From NCBI GenBank assembly GCA_049974865.1, contig JBNGCX010000004.1, positions 1-64,000 of the forward strand: a DNA stretch of 64,000 bases. Reading direction: 5' to 3'. Positions 28,265 to 36,435 of this stretch are shown here, one piece after another. The stretch comes from JAGSOU01 sp049974865 (GTDB taxonomy: Bacteria > Pseudomonadota > Alphaproteobacteria > Rhodobacterales > Rhodobacteraceae). Made by a program: the position numbers and the translations under genes. Within the stretch, counting starts at the first letter, position 1, and every line of letters begins with the position of its first letter. The notes under the pieces are model-generated. The model had not been told where the DNA came from, searched no databases, and saw only the letters and a program-made list of their open reading frames with translations.

Positions 28265-29650
28265 ATGACCGACGAGATCAGCGAGGCGGCCGAACCGGCG
28301 GAGGCCGAATACGGGTTGGGCAACCGCACCGTGGACGCGATCCGTATGGCTGTGGCCGCGGGCGATACCGAGCGGCTGGGCGAGCTGCTGGAGCCGCTGC
28401 ACGCGGCCGATATCGCCGACCTCCTGGAGCAGGTGGACAGCCATTTCCGGCGCGAGATCCTCTATCTCGGCGCGCGCTTCTTTGACGGGGACGTCCTGTC
28501 GGAGCTGGAGGAGAGCCTGCGCGAGGAGGTGATCTCGTTCCTGCCGCGCGACGTGCTGACCGAGGCGGTGCGCGACCTCGAATCGGACGACGTGGTGGAC
28601 CTGGTCGAGGACCTGGAGGAGCCGCAGCAGGCGGCGATCCTGGAGGTGCTGGAGGATGCCGACCGGGTCGCGGTCGAGCAGTCGCTGGCCTACCCGGAAT
28701 TCTCGGCCGGCCGCCTGATGCAGCGCGAGGTGGTGACGGCGCCCGAGCACTGGAGCGTGGGCGACGTCATCGACCACATCCGGGCCTACAAGACCGTGAT
28801 GCCGGACCAGTTCTACCACGTGATCGTGGTCGACCCGAAGATGAAGCCGGTGGGCTATGTCACCCTGGGCAAGATCCTGTCGACCTCGCGCGCGGTGCCG
28901 CTGCGCGAGGTGTTCGAGGACAGTTTCCGCACCATCCGCGCCACCGAGCGCGAGGCCGAGGTGGCCTATATGTTCAACCAGTATCACCTGATCTCGGCCC
29001 CGGTGGTGGACGAGAACGGGCGGCTCGCCGGCGTGATCACCATCGACGACGCCATGACCGTGCTGGACGAGGAGCACGAGGAGGACATCCTGCGCCTGGC
29101 GGGCGTGGGCGAGAGCTCGCTTTCGGACCGGGTGGTCGAGACCACCCGGCAGCGCCTGCCCTGGCTGGGGGTGAACCTGGTCACCGCCATCCTGGCCTCG
29201 CTGGTGATCGCGCAGTTCGAGGACACGATCGCGCAATTCGTGGCGCTGGCGGTGCTGATGCCCATCGTGGCCTCGATGGGCGGCAATGCCGGGACGCAGA
29301 GCCTGACGGTGGCGGTGCGCGCCATCGCCACCAAGGACCTGACGGGATCGAACGTCTGGCGGGTGGTCCGGCGCGAGGCGCTGGTGGGGCTGGCGAACGG
29401 GCTGATCTTTGCCGCGGTGATGGGCGCGGTGGGGCTGGTCTGGTTCGGCACGCTGGCGCTGGGCGGCGTGATCGCGGCGGCGATGGTGATCAACCTGGTG
29501 ATCGCGGGGCTGGCCGGGATCCTGATCCCGGTGGCGCTGGACAAGCTGGGGATCGACCCGGCGCTGGCCTCGGGCGCCTTCGTGACCACGGTGACCGACG
29601 TGGTGGGCTTCTTCGCCTTTCTCGGGCTGGCGGGGGTGGTGCTGCTGTGA
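28265..29650 (+). CDS. mgtE: Magnesium transporter
   Basis: 461 residues. MgtE is a homodimeric Mg2+ channel gated by its cytosolic domain. The MgtE N-domain (residues ~35-135) with ADIADLLEQVD, two CBS motifs (~140-260), and a C-terminal block of five helices containing VASMGGNAGTQSLTVAVRAIA (the pore-lining motif) are all present. I chose ATG 28265 with GGGGG before it. It overlaps the next gene by four bases (GTGA). No M-box riboswitch is visible in the short upstream region. Confidence 0.95.
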   Translation: MTDEISEAAEPAEAEYGLGNRTVDAIRMAVAAGDTERLGELLEPLHAADIADLLEQVDSHFRREILYLGARFFDGDVLSELEESLREEVISFLPRDVLTEAVRDLESDDVVDLVEDLEEPQQAAILEVLEDADRVAVEQSLAYPEFSAGRLMQREVVTAPEHWSVGDVIDHIRAYKTVMPDQFYHVIVVDPKMKPVGYVTLGKILSTSRAVPLREVFEDSFRTIRATEREAEVAYMFNQYHLISAPVVDENGRLAGVITIDDAMTVLDEEHEEDILRLAGVGESSLSDRVVETTRQRLPWLGVNLVTAILASLVIAQFEDTIAQFVALAVLMPIVASMGGNAGTQSLTVAVRAIATKDLTGSNVWRVVRREALVGLANGLIFAAVMGAVGLVWFGTLALGGVIAAAMVINLVIAGLAGILIPVALDKLGIDPALASGAFVTTVTDVVGFFAFLGLAGVVLL

Positions 29651-30210
29651 CGCAGGGGACCGACCCCAAGGCCGCGGCGCGCCGGGCGGCGCAGGCCCGT
29701 CGCCGCGCGGTCCACGACCCGGCACGCAGCGCCCGCGCCGCCGCGCTATTGCTGGAGGAACTGCGCCCGCATTCAGGCCGCGTGATCTCGGGCTACATGC
29801 CAATCCGGACCGAGGTCAGCCCGCTGCCCGCGATGGAGGCGATGGCCGGGGCCTGCCGGATATGCGTGCCGGTGATCGAGGGCCCGGCACGGCCGCTGGT
29901 CTTCCGCGAATGGACCCCGGGCTGCGAGATGGTCGACGGCTCTTTCGGCGCGCGGGTGCCGGCGGCGGGGGAATTGCTGGAGCCCGACGTGCTGATCGTG
30001 CCGCTGCTGGCCTTCGACCGGCAGGGCGGGCGGCTGGGCTATGGCGGCGGGTTCTACGACCGCACGCTGGAGGCGCTGCGCGCCCGGCGGCCGGTGCTGG
30101 CCATCGGGTTCGCCTATGCCGGGCAGGAGGCCGAGGCCCTGCCCATCGAGCCCACCGACCAGCCGCTGGACATGATCGTGACCGACGAGGGCGTGCTGCA
30201 TTTCGGCTGA
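29647..30210 (+). CDS. 5-formyltetrahydrofolate cyclo-ligase
   Basis: 187 residues, GTG start overlapping the mgtE stop. The enzyme (MTHFS, YgfA/Fau in E. coli) converts 5-formyl-THF to 5,10-methenyl-THF using ATP. The C-terminal signature GGRLGYGGGFYDRTLEAL is intact, and the N-terminal KAAARRAAQARRRAVHDPA supplies the basic helix seen in the family. In bacteria the gene often sits beside zapA or the 6S RNA; here it is coupled to mgtE. No 6S RNA-like sequence is recognised downstream; that space holds a dispersed repeat. Confidence 0.92.
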   Translation: MTQGTDPKAAARRAAQARRRAVHDPARSARAAALLLEELRPHSGRVISGYMPIRTEVSPLPAMEAMAGACRICVPVIEGPARPLVFREWTPGCEMVDGSFGARVPAAGELLEPDVLIVPLLAFDRQGGRLGYGGGFYDRTLEALRARRPVLAIGFAYAGQEAEALPIEPTDQPLDMIVTDEGVLHFG

Positions 30211-30225
30211 GCCTTCAGTCGAAAT

Positions 30226-30320
30226 GCGCGCCTGCGGCGCAAGGTTTTTTGTCTCGCCTCCCGCCTGCGGCGGACGGCTCGGGGGCCTCCGGCGGGGATA
30301 TTTTCGAACAGAAGAAGGGG
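30226..30320 (+). repeat. Dispersed intergenic repeat, full copy
   Basis: About 95 bp: GCGCGCCTGCGGCGC hairpin, GGTTTTTTGTCTCGC, CCCGCCTGCGGCGG, GGCTCGGG, then GCCTCCGGCGGGGATATTTTC and AACAGAAGAAGG. It is colinear with the copy at 42787-42882 and lies in the 117 bp between the cyclo-ligase and the 3' end of apbE. Confidence 0.72.
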
Positions 30321-30327
30321 CGGGCGT

Positions 30328-31296
30328 CTAGGCGGCCGGGTCTTGGCCGCGGTGGAAGAGTGGCCCGACGGGGGTCGCGTGCAGCCCGTCGGCCCCGCGG
30401 CCGAGGAACAGCGCGTTCAGGCCCAGGTCGCGGGCCAGCGCCGCCCCCTCGGTTTCGCCCAGCACCATCAGGGCGGTGGCCCAGGCATCGGCGTCCATGC
30501 AGCTTTCGGCGACCACGGTGACCGAGGCCGGCGGGCGGTCGAGCGGCGCGCCGCGCTTGGGGTCCATCGTGTGCGACAGGCGCCGCGTGCCCACCTCCAC
30601 CCAGTGGCGGTAGTCGCCCGAGGTGGCGACGGCCGCGTCTTGCAGCGCGAGGATGGACTGCGGCGCGCGGGCGTCGTGGTCGGGGCGTTCGATGGCCACG
30701 GTCCAGGGACGGCCGTCGGGCCGGGTGCCCAGGGCGCGCAGCTCTCCGTCGATGGAGGCCAGGGCGTCGTCGCGGCCGAAGGCGCGCGCGGTCTCGGCGA
30801 GGCGGTCCACGCCGTAGCCCTTGGCGATGCCGCAGAGGTCGAGCACAAGGGGGCCGTGCTTGCGCGCGCGCAGCCCGCGCGGGTCGAGTTCCAGCACCTC
30901 GTGGGCGGGGCGCCGGGGGGCGGACAGGGCCGCGCGGATGCGGGCCGTGTCGGCGGGCGCGGCGCTGAAGCCCCAGGCCGAGACGGCGTCGCCCATGCCG
31001 ATGTCGAAGGCCCCGCCCGAGGCGCGGCCCACGGTCAGGCCGCGGTCCAGCACCTGCATCAGGCGGGCGGGCAGGGGCACCCATTGCCCCGCCGGGGCGG
31101 CGTTGAGGCGCATCAGGGCGCTGTCGGCTTTCCACGGCGACATCTGGGCGTCGACCTCGTCCACCGCGTCCTGCATGGCGGCCTGCATCGGCGCGGGGTC
31201 GAACCCGGGTTCGGCATGGAGCAGGGCCGACCAGCGCGTGCCCATGGTCGGGCCGTTCAGGGCGTGGCGGCTGCGGTCAGTAAACGTCTTCGGCAT
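30328..31296 (-). CDS. apbE: FAD:protein FMN transferase
   Basis: 322 residues. ApbE attaches FMN from FAD covalently to Ser/Thr of extracytoplasmic flavoproteins. Family blocks seen: LNGPTMGTRWSALL, GGAFDIGMGDAVSAWGF, LDLCGIAKGYGVDRLAE, and TMDPKRGAPLD...ESCMDADAWATALMVLG. No signal peptide is obvious, so the site of action is uncertain; cytoplasmic or membrane-facing ApbE variants exist. The start overlaps the upstream PepSY-reductase gene by 20 bp, with GAGGGA as ribosome-binding site. Last gene of a three-gene operon whose first product carries a likely flavinylation motif. Confidence 0.93.
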   Translation of the reverse strand: MPKTFTDRSRHALNGPTMGTRWSALLHAEPGFDPAPMQAAMQDAVDEVDAQMSPWKADSALMRLNAAPAGQWVPLPARLMQVLDRGLTVGRASGGAFDIGMGDAVSAWGFSAAPADTARIRAALSAPRRPAHEVLELDPRGLRARKHGPLVLDLCGIAKGYGVDRLAETARAFGRDDALASIDGELRALGTRPDGRPWTVAIERPDHDARAPQSILALQDAAVATSGDYRHWVEVGTRRLSHTMDPKRGAPLDRPPASVTVVAESCMDADAWATALMVLGETEGAALARDLGLNALFLGRGADGLHATPVGPLFHRGQDPAA

Positions 31297-33484
31297 AGCG
31301 TCCCTCGGCTTTCAGCATGGCGGGGGTGAGCCCTGTCGGGGCGAGGATCTCGGTCAGGGCGGCGTTGACGCCAGCGGCCATCTCGCGCCCGCCGCAGACC
31401 ATGACCTGCGCGCCCGAGGCGATCAGCCGGGCCACCTGCGCGGCGTCCCGGCGCACCGCGTCCTGCACATGCGCGCGCTCGGCGCTGCGCGAGAAGGCGG
31501 TGGTCAGCGCGGCGAGGCGGCCGTCCCGCTGCCAGGCCTCCAGCTCGCGGTCGTAGAGCAGGTCGCTCTGCGGGTGGCGGGCGCCGAAATAGAGGTGCAT
31601 CGGCCGCCGCGCGCGGTTGGCGCGGGCAAAGCCCGCCAGCGGGCCGATCCCGGTGCCCGCGCCGATCAGGATCACGGGCCTGCGCCCCTTCGCGGGCCGG
31701 AAGCCCGGGTTGCGGCGGATAAAGGCGCGCACCGTGCCGCCGGGGCGCAGTTCCATCAACTGGCCCGAGCACAGGCCGCCGGGATGCTTGCGCACGCAGA
31801 TCTCGGCAAAGCCGTCGCGGCTGGAGGAGGCCAGCGAGTAGAAACGCGGCAGGTCCGAGCCCTCGGGCAGGATGCCGATCAGGTCGCCGGCCTCGAAACG
31901 CGGGCCGCGGGCGGTCAGCCGCGCCCAAAGCGGGCGGCGGGGCAGGGCGAAGCGCAGGATCGCGGTGGGCGCCTGCACCTCGGCGCCGTAGTCGCGGCGC
32001 GAGATCAGGGTCAGGCCCTGGCTGCGCGGCAGCACGGGCTGGTGGTTGAGCTCCAGCGGCAGGCCGAGCGCGGCGCCGAGCGCCCGGCCCCAGCGCGCGA
32101 AATCCTGCGGCGACTGGCGGTCGATCCGGTCGATCGGCAGAAGCTCTGCCCAGCCCTTCTCGGCGGCGGCCTGCGCCACGGCATCGGCATAGGCGCAGAA
32201 CTCGGGGAAACTGCGGTCGCCGAAGCCGAGAACGGCCAGCCGCGCGCGGGGCGCCTCGGGCAGGGCGGCGAGGCGGTCGAGGAAGCCCGTGGCCGAGGCA
32301 GGCGCGTCGCCCTCGCCATAGGTCGCGGCCAGCACGATGACCTGCCGGGCCCTGGCATAGCGGTCGGGGGCGAAACCGGACATCGCGCCGGTGTGGACGC
32401 TCTGCCCCGCCTCGCGCAGCGCTGTGTGCAGGGTGGCGGCAAAGCCCCAGGTGCTGCCGCCCTCGCTGCCCACCAGGATCACGGTCTCCGCCGCCCCCGG
32501 CGCGGCATTGCCGCGAATTCGCGGGCGGCCGCGGCGGCCGTTGAGCCAGACCGCGCCGCCGGTGACCGCCATCGCCGGCACGCCGAGCGCCGCCAGCCCG
32601 AGCAGAAGGCCCAGCAGCGCCGCGCCCCGGCCGGTATGCAGCATGGCCACGGTCCCGTTGATCCGGTCCCAGGCATTCATGTCGGACCAGGCCAGCAGCG
32701 CGCCGGTGCCCTGGTCGAGATAGCCCGCGCCGCGATCGGTCTTCAGGGTGAAGACATCGGTTTCGTCGCCGGGATAGGGGAAGGTCAACTCGCGCAGGCG
32801 CGCGGCGGGCGTGTATTGCAGCACGGCGAAGCCGGCGGGGTCGGCCCCGGCCTGGCCGCTGACCTCGGCGGGGAAGGGCGGCGGGCCCGCGCCCTCGGGC
32901 AGCAGCTCGAAGGTCGAGGCGGTCATCCACAGCGCGGTGACCGAGGACAGCGCCAGCCCGACCACCGTCACCCGCGCGATGGCAATATGCAGCCGCCCGG
33001 CGAGCGGCCCCCGGAGCGGCCCGAAGACCCGCCGCCAGCCGCCCATGCGCCGCGCCACCAGCACCGCGCCGGAGACCGAGAGGACCAGCATCGCGCCCGC
33101 GCCGATGGCGGCCGCGATGCGCCCGCCGTCGCCCAAAAACAGCGAGCGGTGCAGGTTGGTCAGCCAGCGCTCCAGCCGCGGGCGGTCGGCGCTGGCCACG
33201 CCTTCGCCCGTGGCCGGGTCGATGACGGCGGCGCCGGGCGTGCCGTCCTCGAACCAGTAGGCCGTGATCCGCCCCGAGGGCGCGCGGCGGATCTGCTCGA
33301 CGCCGGGATAGGCCGCCCGGACCCGCCCGGCCAGTTCCGCGACGGAGAGGTCCGCCTCGGCCTGGGTCGGCGCGGAGAGCGTCTCGGTCACGGGGAAGAC
33401 CGACAGGGCGGCGCCGCTGACGGCCAGAACCAGCAGGAGCGCCGCGGCCAGAAGCCCCGGCCAGCGGTGGAACGCGCGGGTCAT
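31277..33484 (-). CDS. PepSY-TM / flavodoxin / FAD-NAD(P)H reductase fusion
   Basis: 735 residues. Residues ~1-320 form a PepSY-associated membrane region: HRWPGLLAAALLLVLAVSG as first helix, then a periplasmic PepSY domain, then three more helices. Residues ~330-480 are a flavodoxin-like FMN domain (ILVGSEGGSTWGFA, TYGEGDAPASATGF, GFGDRSFPEFCAYADAV). Residues ~500-735 form a ferredoxin-NADP-reductase-like domain (PRFYSLASS for FAD, ILIGAGTGIGPLAGF for NAD(P)H). This is the layout of a sulfite-reductase-like flavoprotein fused to a transmembrane conduit, so it probably moves electrons from cytosolic NAD(P)H outward. It lies 13 bp after the DUF2271 gene. Confidence 0.92.
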   Translation of the reverse strand: MTRAFHRWPGLLAAALLLVLAVSGAALSVFPVTETLSAPTQAEADLSVAELAGRVRAAYPGVEQIRRAPSGRITAYWFEDGTPGAAVIDPATGEGVASADRPRLERWLTNLHRSLFLGDGGRIAAAIGAGAMLVLSVSGAVLVARRMGGWRRVFGPLRGPLAGRLHIAIARVTVVGLALSSVTALWMTASTFELLPEGAGPPPFPAEVSGQAGADPAGFAVLQYTPAARLRELTFPYPGDETDVFTLKTDRGAGYLDQGTGALLAWSDMNAWDRINGTVAMLHTGRGAALLGLLLGLAALGVPAMAVTGGAVWLNGRRGRPRIRGNAAPGAAETVILVGSEGGSTWGFAATLHTALREAGQSVHTGAMSGFAPDRYARARQVIVLAATYGEGDAPASATGFLDRLAALPEAPRARLAVLGFGDRSFPEFCAYADAVAQAAAEKGWAELLPIDRIDRQSPQDFARWGRALGAALGLPLELNHQPVLPRSQGLTLISRRDYGAEVQAPTAILRFALPRRPLWARLTARGPRFEAGDLIGILPEGSDLPRFYSLASSSRDGFAEICVRKHPGGLCSGQLMELRPGGTVRAFIRRNPGFRPAKGRRPVILIGAGTGIGPLAGFARANRARRPMHLYFGARHPQSDLLYDRELEAWQRDGRLAALTTAFSRSAERAHVQDAVRRDAAQVARLIASGAQVMVCGGREMAAGVNAALTEILAPTGLTPAMLKAEGRYAEDVY

Positions 33485-33497
33485 GACGGCCTCCCGA

Positions 33498-33968
33498 TCA
33501 CATGTCGTAGCGGAAGCCGGAGATGTAGCGGCGTCCGCGCATGGCCTGCCCGGCGCCGTCCGAGGTCAGCGGCACGACCACCTCGGAGGGGCTGTCGCGC
33601 ATGTCCTCGACCGCGGCGTCGATATGCAGCTCGTAGCCCGCGTCGAACAGCGCGTCGGCCAGGTCGAGCGTGATCTTCAGCTCGCGCCCGGCGCCAACGC
33701 TGGCGCCGGTGATGCCATTGACCTCGGCCGTGTCGCCGCCGGTGGCGCGGTACCAGTCGTTCAGGTGCTCGTAGTATTTCGACTTGCCCCCGGCCATCCA
33801 GAGGCTGCCCAGATAGGCGCCGCTGGCGTCGGTGACATAGAGGGCCAGGTAGGCCCCGTCGCCGCCGTAGTTGTTGAGCGTGGTGCTCAGCGTGACGGGG
33901 CGGGCCATGGCGAGGCCGGGAACCGTGAGCGCGGTGGTGAGGGCAAGGCCGGCAAGAAGGGATTTCAT
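33498..33968 (-). CDS. Periplasmic DUF2271 protein with candidate flavinylation site
   Basis: 156 residues with a Sec signal peptide (cleavage near AMA, residue 22). The DUF2271 domain includes LYVTDASGAYLGSLWMAGGKSKYYEHLNDW. Residues 84-90 read NGITGAS, matching the (D/N)GxTGA(S/T) motif at which ApbE attaches FMN; S90 would be the modified residue. First gene of the operon with the PepSY reductase and ApbE, so it is probably the periplasmic electron acceptor. AGGAGA precedes the ATG, and a CTGAC operator lies 51-99 bp upstream. Confidence 0.88.
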   Translation of the reverse strand: MKSLLAGLALTTALTVPGLAMARPVTLSTTLNNYGGDGAYLALYVTDASGAYLGSLWMAGGKSKYYEHLNDWYRATGGDTAEVNGITGASVGAGRELKITLDLADALFDAGYELHIDAAVEDMRDSPSEVVVPLTSDGAGQAMRGRRYISGFRYDM

Positions 33969-34018
33969 GGTCGGGTCTCCTGAAAGGGGGTCATTGTCGG
34001 GCAGGCTGGCCGGTCGGG

Positions 34019-34067
34019 CTGACCGTGGCCTGACGGATCGGGCGCATCGGGCTCAGTTTGCCGTCAG
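34019..34067. promoter_or_regulatory. CTGAC composite operator, copy 1
   Basis: CTGAC (34019) - N6 - CTGAC (34030) - N17 - CTCAG (34052) - N6 - GTCAG (34063). Two direct repeats with an 11-bp period face their inverted counterparts. The proximal edge is 51 bp upstream of the DUF2271 ATG. Direct repeats with about an 11-bp period are the usual target of OmpR/PhoB-family regulators, and one is encoded at 35776. Confidence 0.75.
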
Positions 34068-34142
34068 CCGCCCGGTGCGGGGCGGGGCGACCCCCGCCGG
34101 GTCTCGGGCCCAGCGGGGATCGGGACGCGGGCGCGCGCCGGT

Positions 34143-34526
34143 TCAGTTGACCTGGACCTTCGGCGCGGCGCCGTTGTTGAACAGCCCGTTGGCGGGCGGC
34201 GCGACCGTGCCGGCCGGGGCGGGGTTCATGCCGCCGCGGCAGCCGCGGCCGTCATCGTCGTCGCAATCGTCGTCGTCATCATCGTCGTCATCGTCATGTC
34301 CGCGGCGGCGGTGATCGTCGTCGTCGCCGAAGATGCGGCGCAGCCAGCGGCCCTCGTGCTCGTCATCGTCGTCGCGTTCGGCCACCAGCACGGCGCCGGC
34401 GGGCGCGTCGGCCTCGGCGGCGATCGCCGCCGCATGGCGCTGCATCCCGGAATCGCCAATGGTGGGGATGGCGGCGCTGGCCGACAGCGCCGTCGTTGCG
34501 AAAAGAACTGCCAGAGTCGTCTTCAT
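34143..34526 (-). CDS. Secreted aspartate-rich protein
   Basis: 127 residues with a Sec signal peptide (MKTTLAVLFATTALSASA). The mature part is dominated by acidic tracts: ERDDDDEHEG, FGDDDDHRRRGH, then ten consecutive Asp, Cys and four more Asp, followed by GRGCRGG and a Pro/Ala/Gly-rich tail. Two cysteines could form a disulfide. No known fold is recognisable; the charge suggests binding of divalent or ferric cations in the periplasm. It stands alone between two electron-transfer operons and has its own copy of the CTGAC operator 50 bp upstream, so it belongs to the same regulon. Confidence 0.75.
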   Translation of the reverse strand: MKTTLAVLFATTALSASAAIPTIGDSGMQRHAAAIAAEADAPAGAVLVAERDDDDEHEGRWLRRIFGDDDDHRRRGHDDDDDDDDDDCDDDDGRGCRGGMNPAPAGTVAPPANGLFNNGAAPKVQVN

Positions 34527-34575
34527 CGGAATCTCCCGGATAGGTTTTTGATCACCCCGGGTATGACGCCCGCGC

Positions 34576-34624
34576 CTGATCGCTTTCTGACGGGGTCCGG
34601 GAATTTGCTTCAGCCAGCCGTCAG
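34576..34624. promoter_or_regulatory. CTGAC composite operator, copy 2
   Basis: CTGAT (34576) - N6 - CTGAC (34587) - N17 - TTCAG (34609) - N6 - GTCAG (34620). Same geometry as copy 1, including the 22-bp step between inner half-sites. The proximal edge is 50 bp from the ATG of the Asp-rich protein gene. Confidence 0.75.
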
Positions 34625-34697
34625 GTAGAAAAAAGTGCCCCGCCGGGAGGGACGGGGCACAGGGGGCGGGCCTGGGAAAGAGGCCCTAGGGACAACG

Positions 34698-35309
34698 TCA
34701 GGCGATGTCGCCGGGTTCGGGGGCGCGCTTGTCGCCGGTGATCATCGCGCGGGGCAGGGATTCGTGGTGGCGCATCGAGGCCAACACCACGCCGCCCACA
34801 TGCAGCGCGATCAGCAGTAGCATCAGGTTGGCCAGCACCTCGTGGACCTCCTTGAGCGGACCCTCGGCCTCGCCGTATTCGCCGCGCTCATCCTCGTCGC
34901 TGTCGGCATAGGCCGGGGCGACGATGGCGGGCAGATCGGGCAGCATGGCCTGGCGCTGCGGCTCTTCCATCAGCCAGCCGGTAAAGGCGGTGCCCGACAG
35001 CGTCACCAGCAGGGCCACCACCATTGCCGCGCCAGCCGGGTTGTGGCCGATAAATCGGGCCTCGCGCCCGCGCATCACGTCGCCCAGGTAGGCGCGGACG
35101 GCGCGGGGGCCGCGCAGGAACTGCGCGAACCGCGCGTAATGCGGCCCGACGAGGCCCCAGATCAGGCGGAACGCGATCAGCCCGGCCACCACGTAGCCGG
35201 CCAATTCATGCACCGGCTGGATTTCCTCGGCGGAGAGCCAGGCGATGGCGAAGGCCAGCACGAGGCCCCAGTGAAACACCCGCAGCAGCGGGTCCCAGAC
35301 ACGGATCAT
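34698..35309 (-). CDS. Cytochrome b561-type membrane protein
   Basis: 203 residues, four transmembrane helices. Candidate haem ligands are H13 (RVFHWGL), H34 (PVHELAGY), H156 (EVHEVLA) and H170 (LIALHVGG), the Ni/Fe-hydrogenase-like b561 pattern (COG3658 type). It shuttles electrons between quinone or other carriers and periplasmic partners. A loop between helices three and four is acidic (YADSDEDERGEYGEAEG). I chose the ATG at 35309 (MIRVWDPLLR, the common family N-terminus), one base after the stop of the upstream PepSY gene; ATGs at 35339 and 35348 would overlap that gene. Confidence 0.88.
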   Translation of the reverse strand: MIRVWDPLLRVFHWGLVLAFAIAWLSAEEIQPVHELAGYVVAGLIAFRLIWGLVGPHYARFAQFLRGPRAVRAYLGDVMRGREARFIGHNPAGAAMVVALLVTLSGTAFTGWLMEEPQRQAMLPDLPAIVAPAYADSDEDERGEYGEAEGPLKEVHEVLANLMLLLIALHVGGVVLASMRHHESLPRAMITGDKRAPEPGDIA

Positions 35310-35310
35310 C

Positions 35311-35628
35311 TCAGTCTTTTTCCCGATTGGTTCGGCCATGATCGTCATCTTCTTCTTCGTCCTCGAACTCGATTTCCATGATCGCCAGCGTGGCCGGGTT
35401 GACGGTGACCTCGATCTGCCGCCCCTGGGCGTCGGTGCCGTTGATCTCGTAACAGCCGTCGTCGATCTTGATGCGGCGCACGGTCCAGCCCTGCGCCTCG
35501 GCCATTTCCTGCACGGCCTCACGCGGATGCCAGTCGGCCATCGGCGCCCAGCAATCGTCCTCGGCCCGCGCGATTCCCGCCGCGCCCAGAAGTGCCAGAA
35601 AGGTGCCGATTGTCAGTGTCTTCCGCAT
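35311..35628 (-). CDS. Small periplasmic PepSY-domain protein
   Basis: 105 residues with a Sec signal peptide (cleavage after ARA, residue ~22). One PepSY domain follows: REAVQEMAEAQGWTVRRIKIDDGCYEINGTDAQGRQIEVTVNPATLAIME. The C-terminus is very acidic (EFEDEEEDDD). Such proteins are common partners of b561 cytochromes in small redox operons. First gene of the pair with cytochrome b561. It starts 52 bp from copy 3 of the CTGAC operator and is divergent from the response regulator. Confidence 0.88.
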   Translation of the reverse strand: MRKTLTIGTFLALLGAAGIARAEDDCWAPMADWHPREAVQEMAEAQGWTVRRIKIDDGCYEINGTDAQGRQIEVTVNPATLAIMEIEFEDEEEDDDHGRTNREKD

Positions 35629-35679
35629 GGGTCACACTCCGTTCCAATGCCGGTCTGAGCCTGCTTGTGCACCGCGAAC

Positions 35680-35729
35680 CTGACAGGTGCCTGAAGCGCC
35701 CCCCCGGCGCCGCTTCAGTTTCGTGTCAG
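35680..35729. promoter_or_regulatory. CTGAC composite operator, copy 3
   Basis: CTGAC (35680) - N6 - CTGAA (35691) - N18 - TTCAG (35714) - N6 - GTCAG (35725). The inner sites extend to CTGAAGCG / CGCTTCAG. It lies 52 bp from the PepSY start and 47 bp from the response-regulator start, so it can serve both divergent promoters and make the regulator autoregulated. Confidence 0.78.
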
Positions 35730-35775
35730 TCGCGGATGTGACAAGACGGGGGACCATGACGAAGGATAAGACGCG

Positions 35776-36431
<656 letters not shown>

Positions 36432-36435
<4 letters not shown>

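Noticed and set aside
30821..33673. A 950-codon plus-strand open frame across apbE and the PepSY reductase
   Set aside because: Its Arg/Ala/Gly/Gln-rich translation is the mirror of two well-recognised minus-strand proteins. There is no ribosome-binding site or family similarity.
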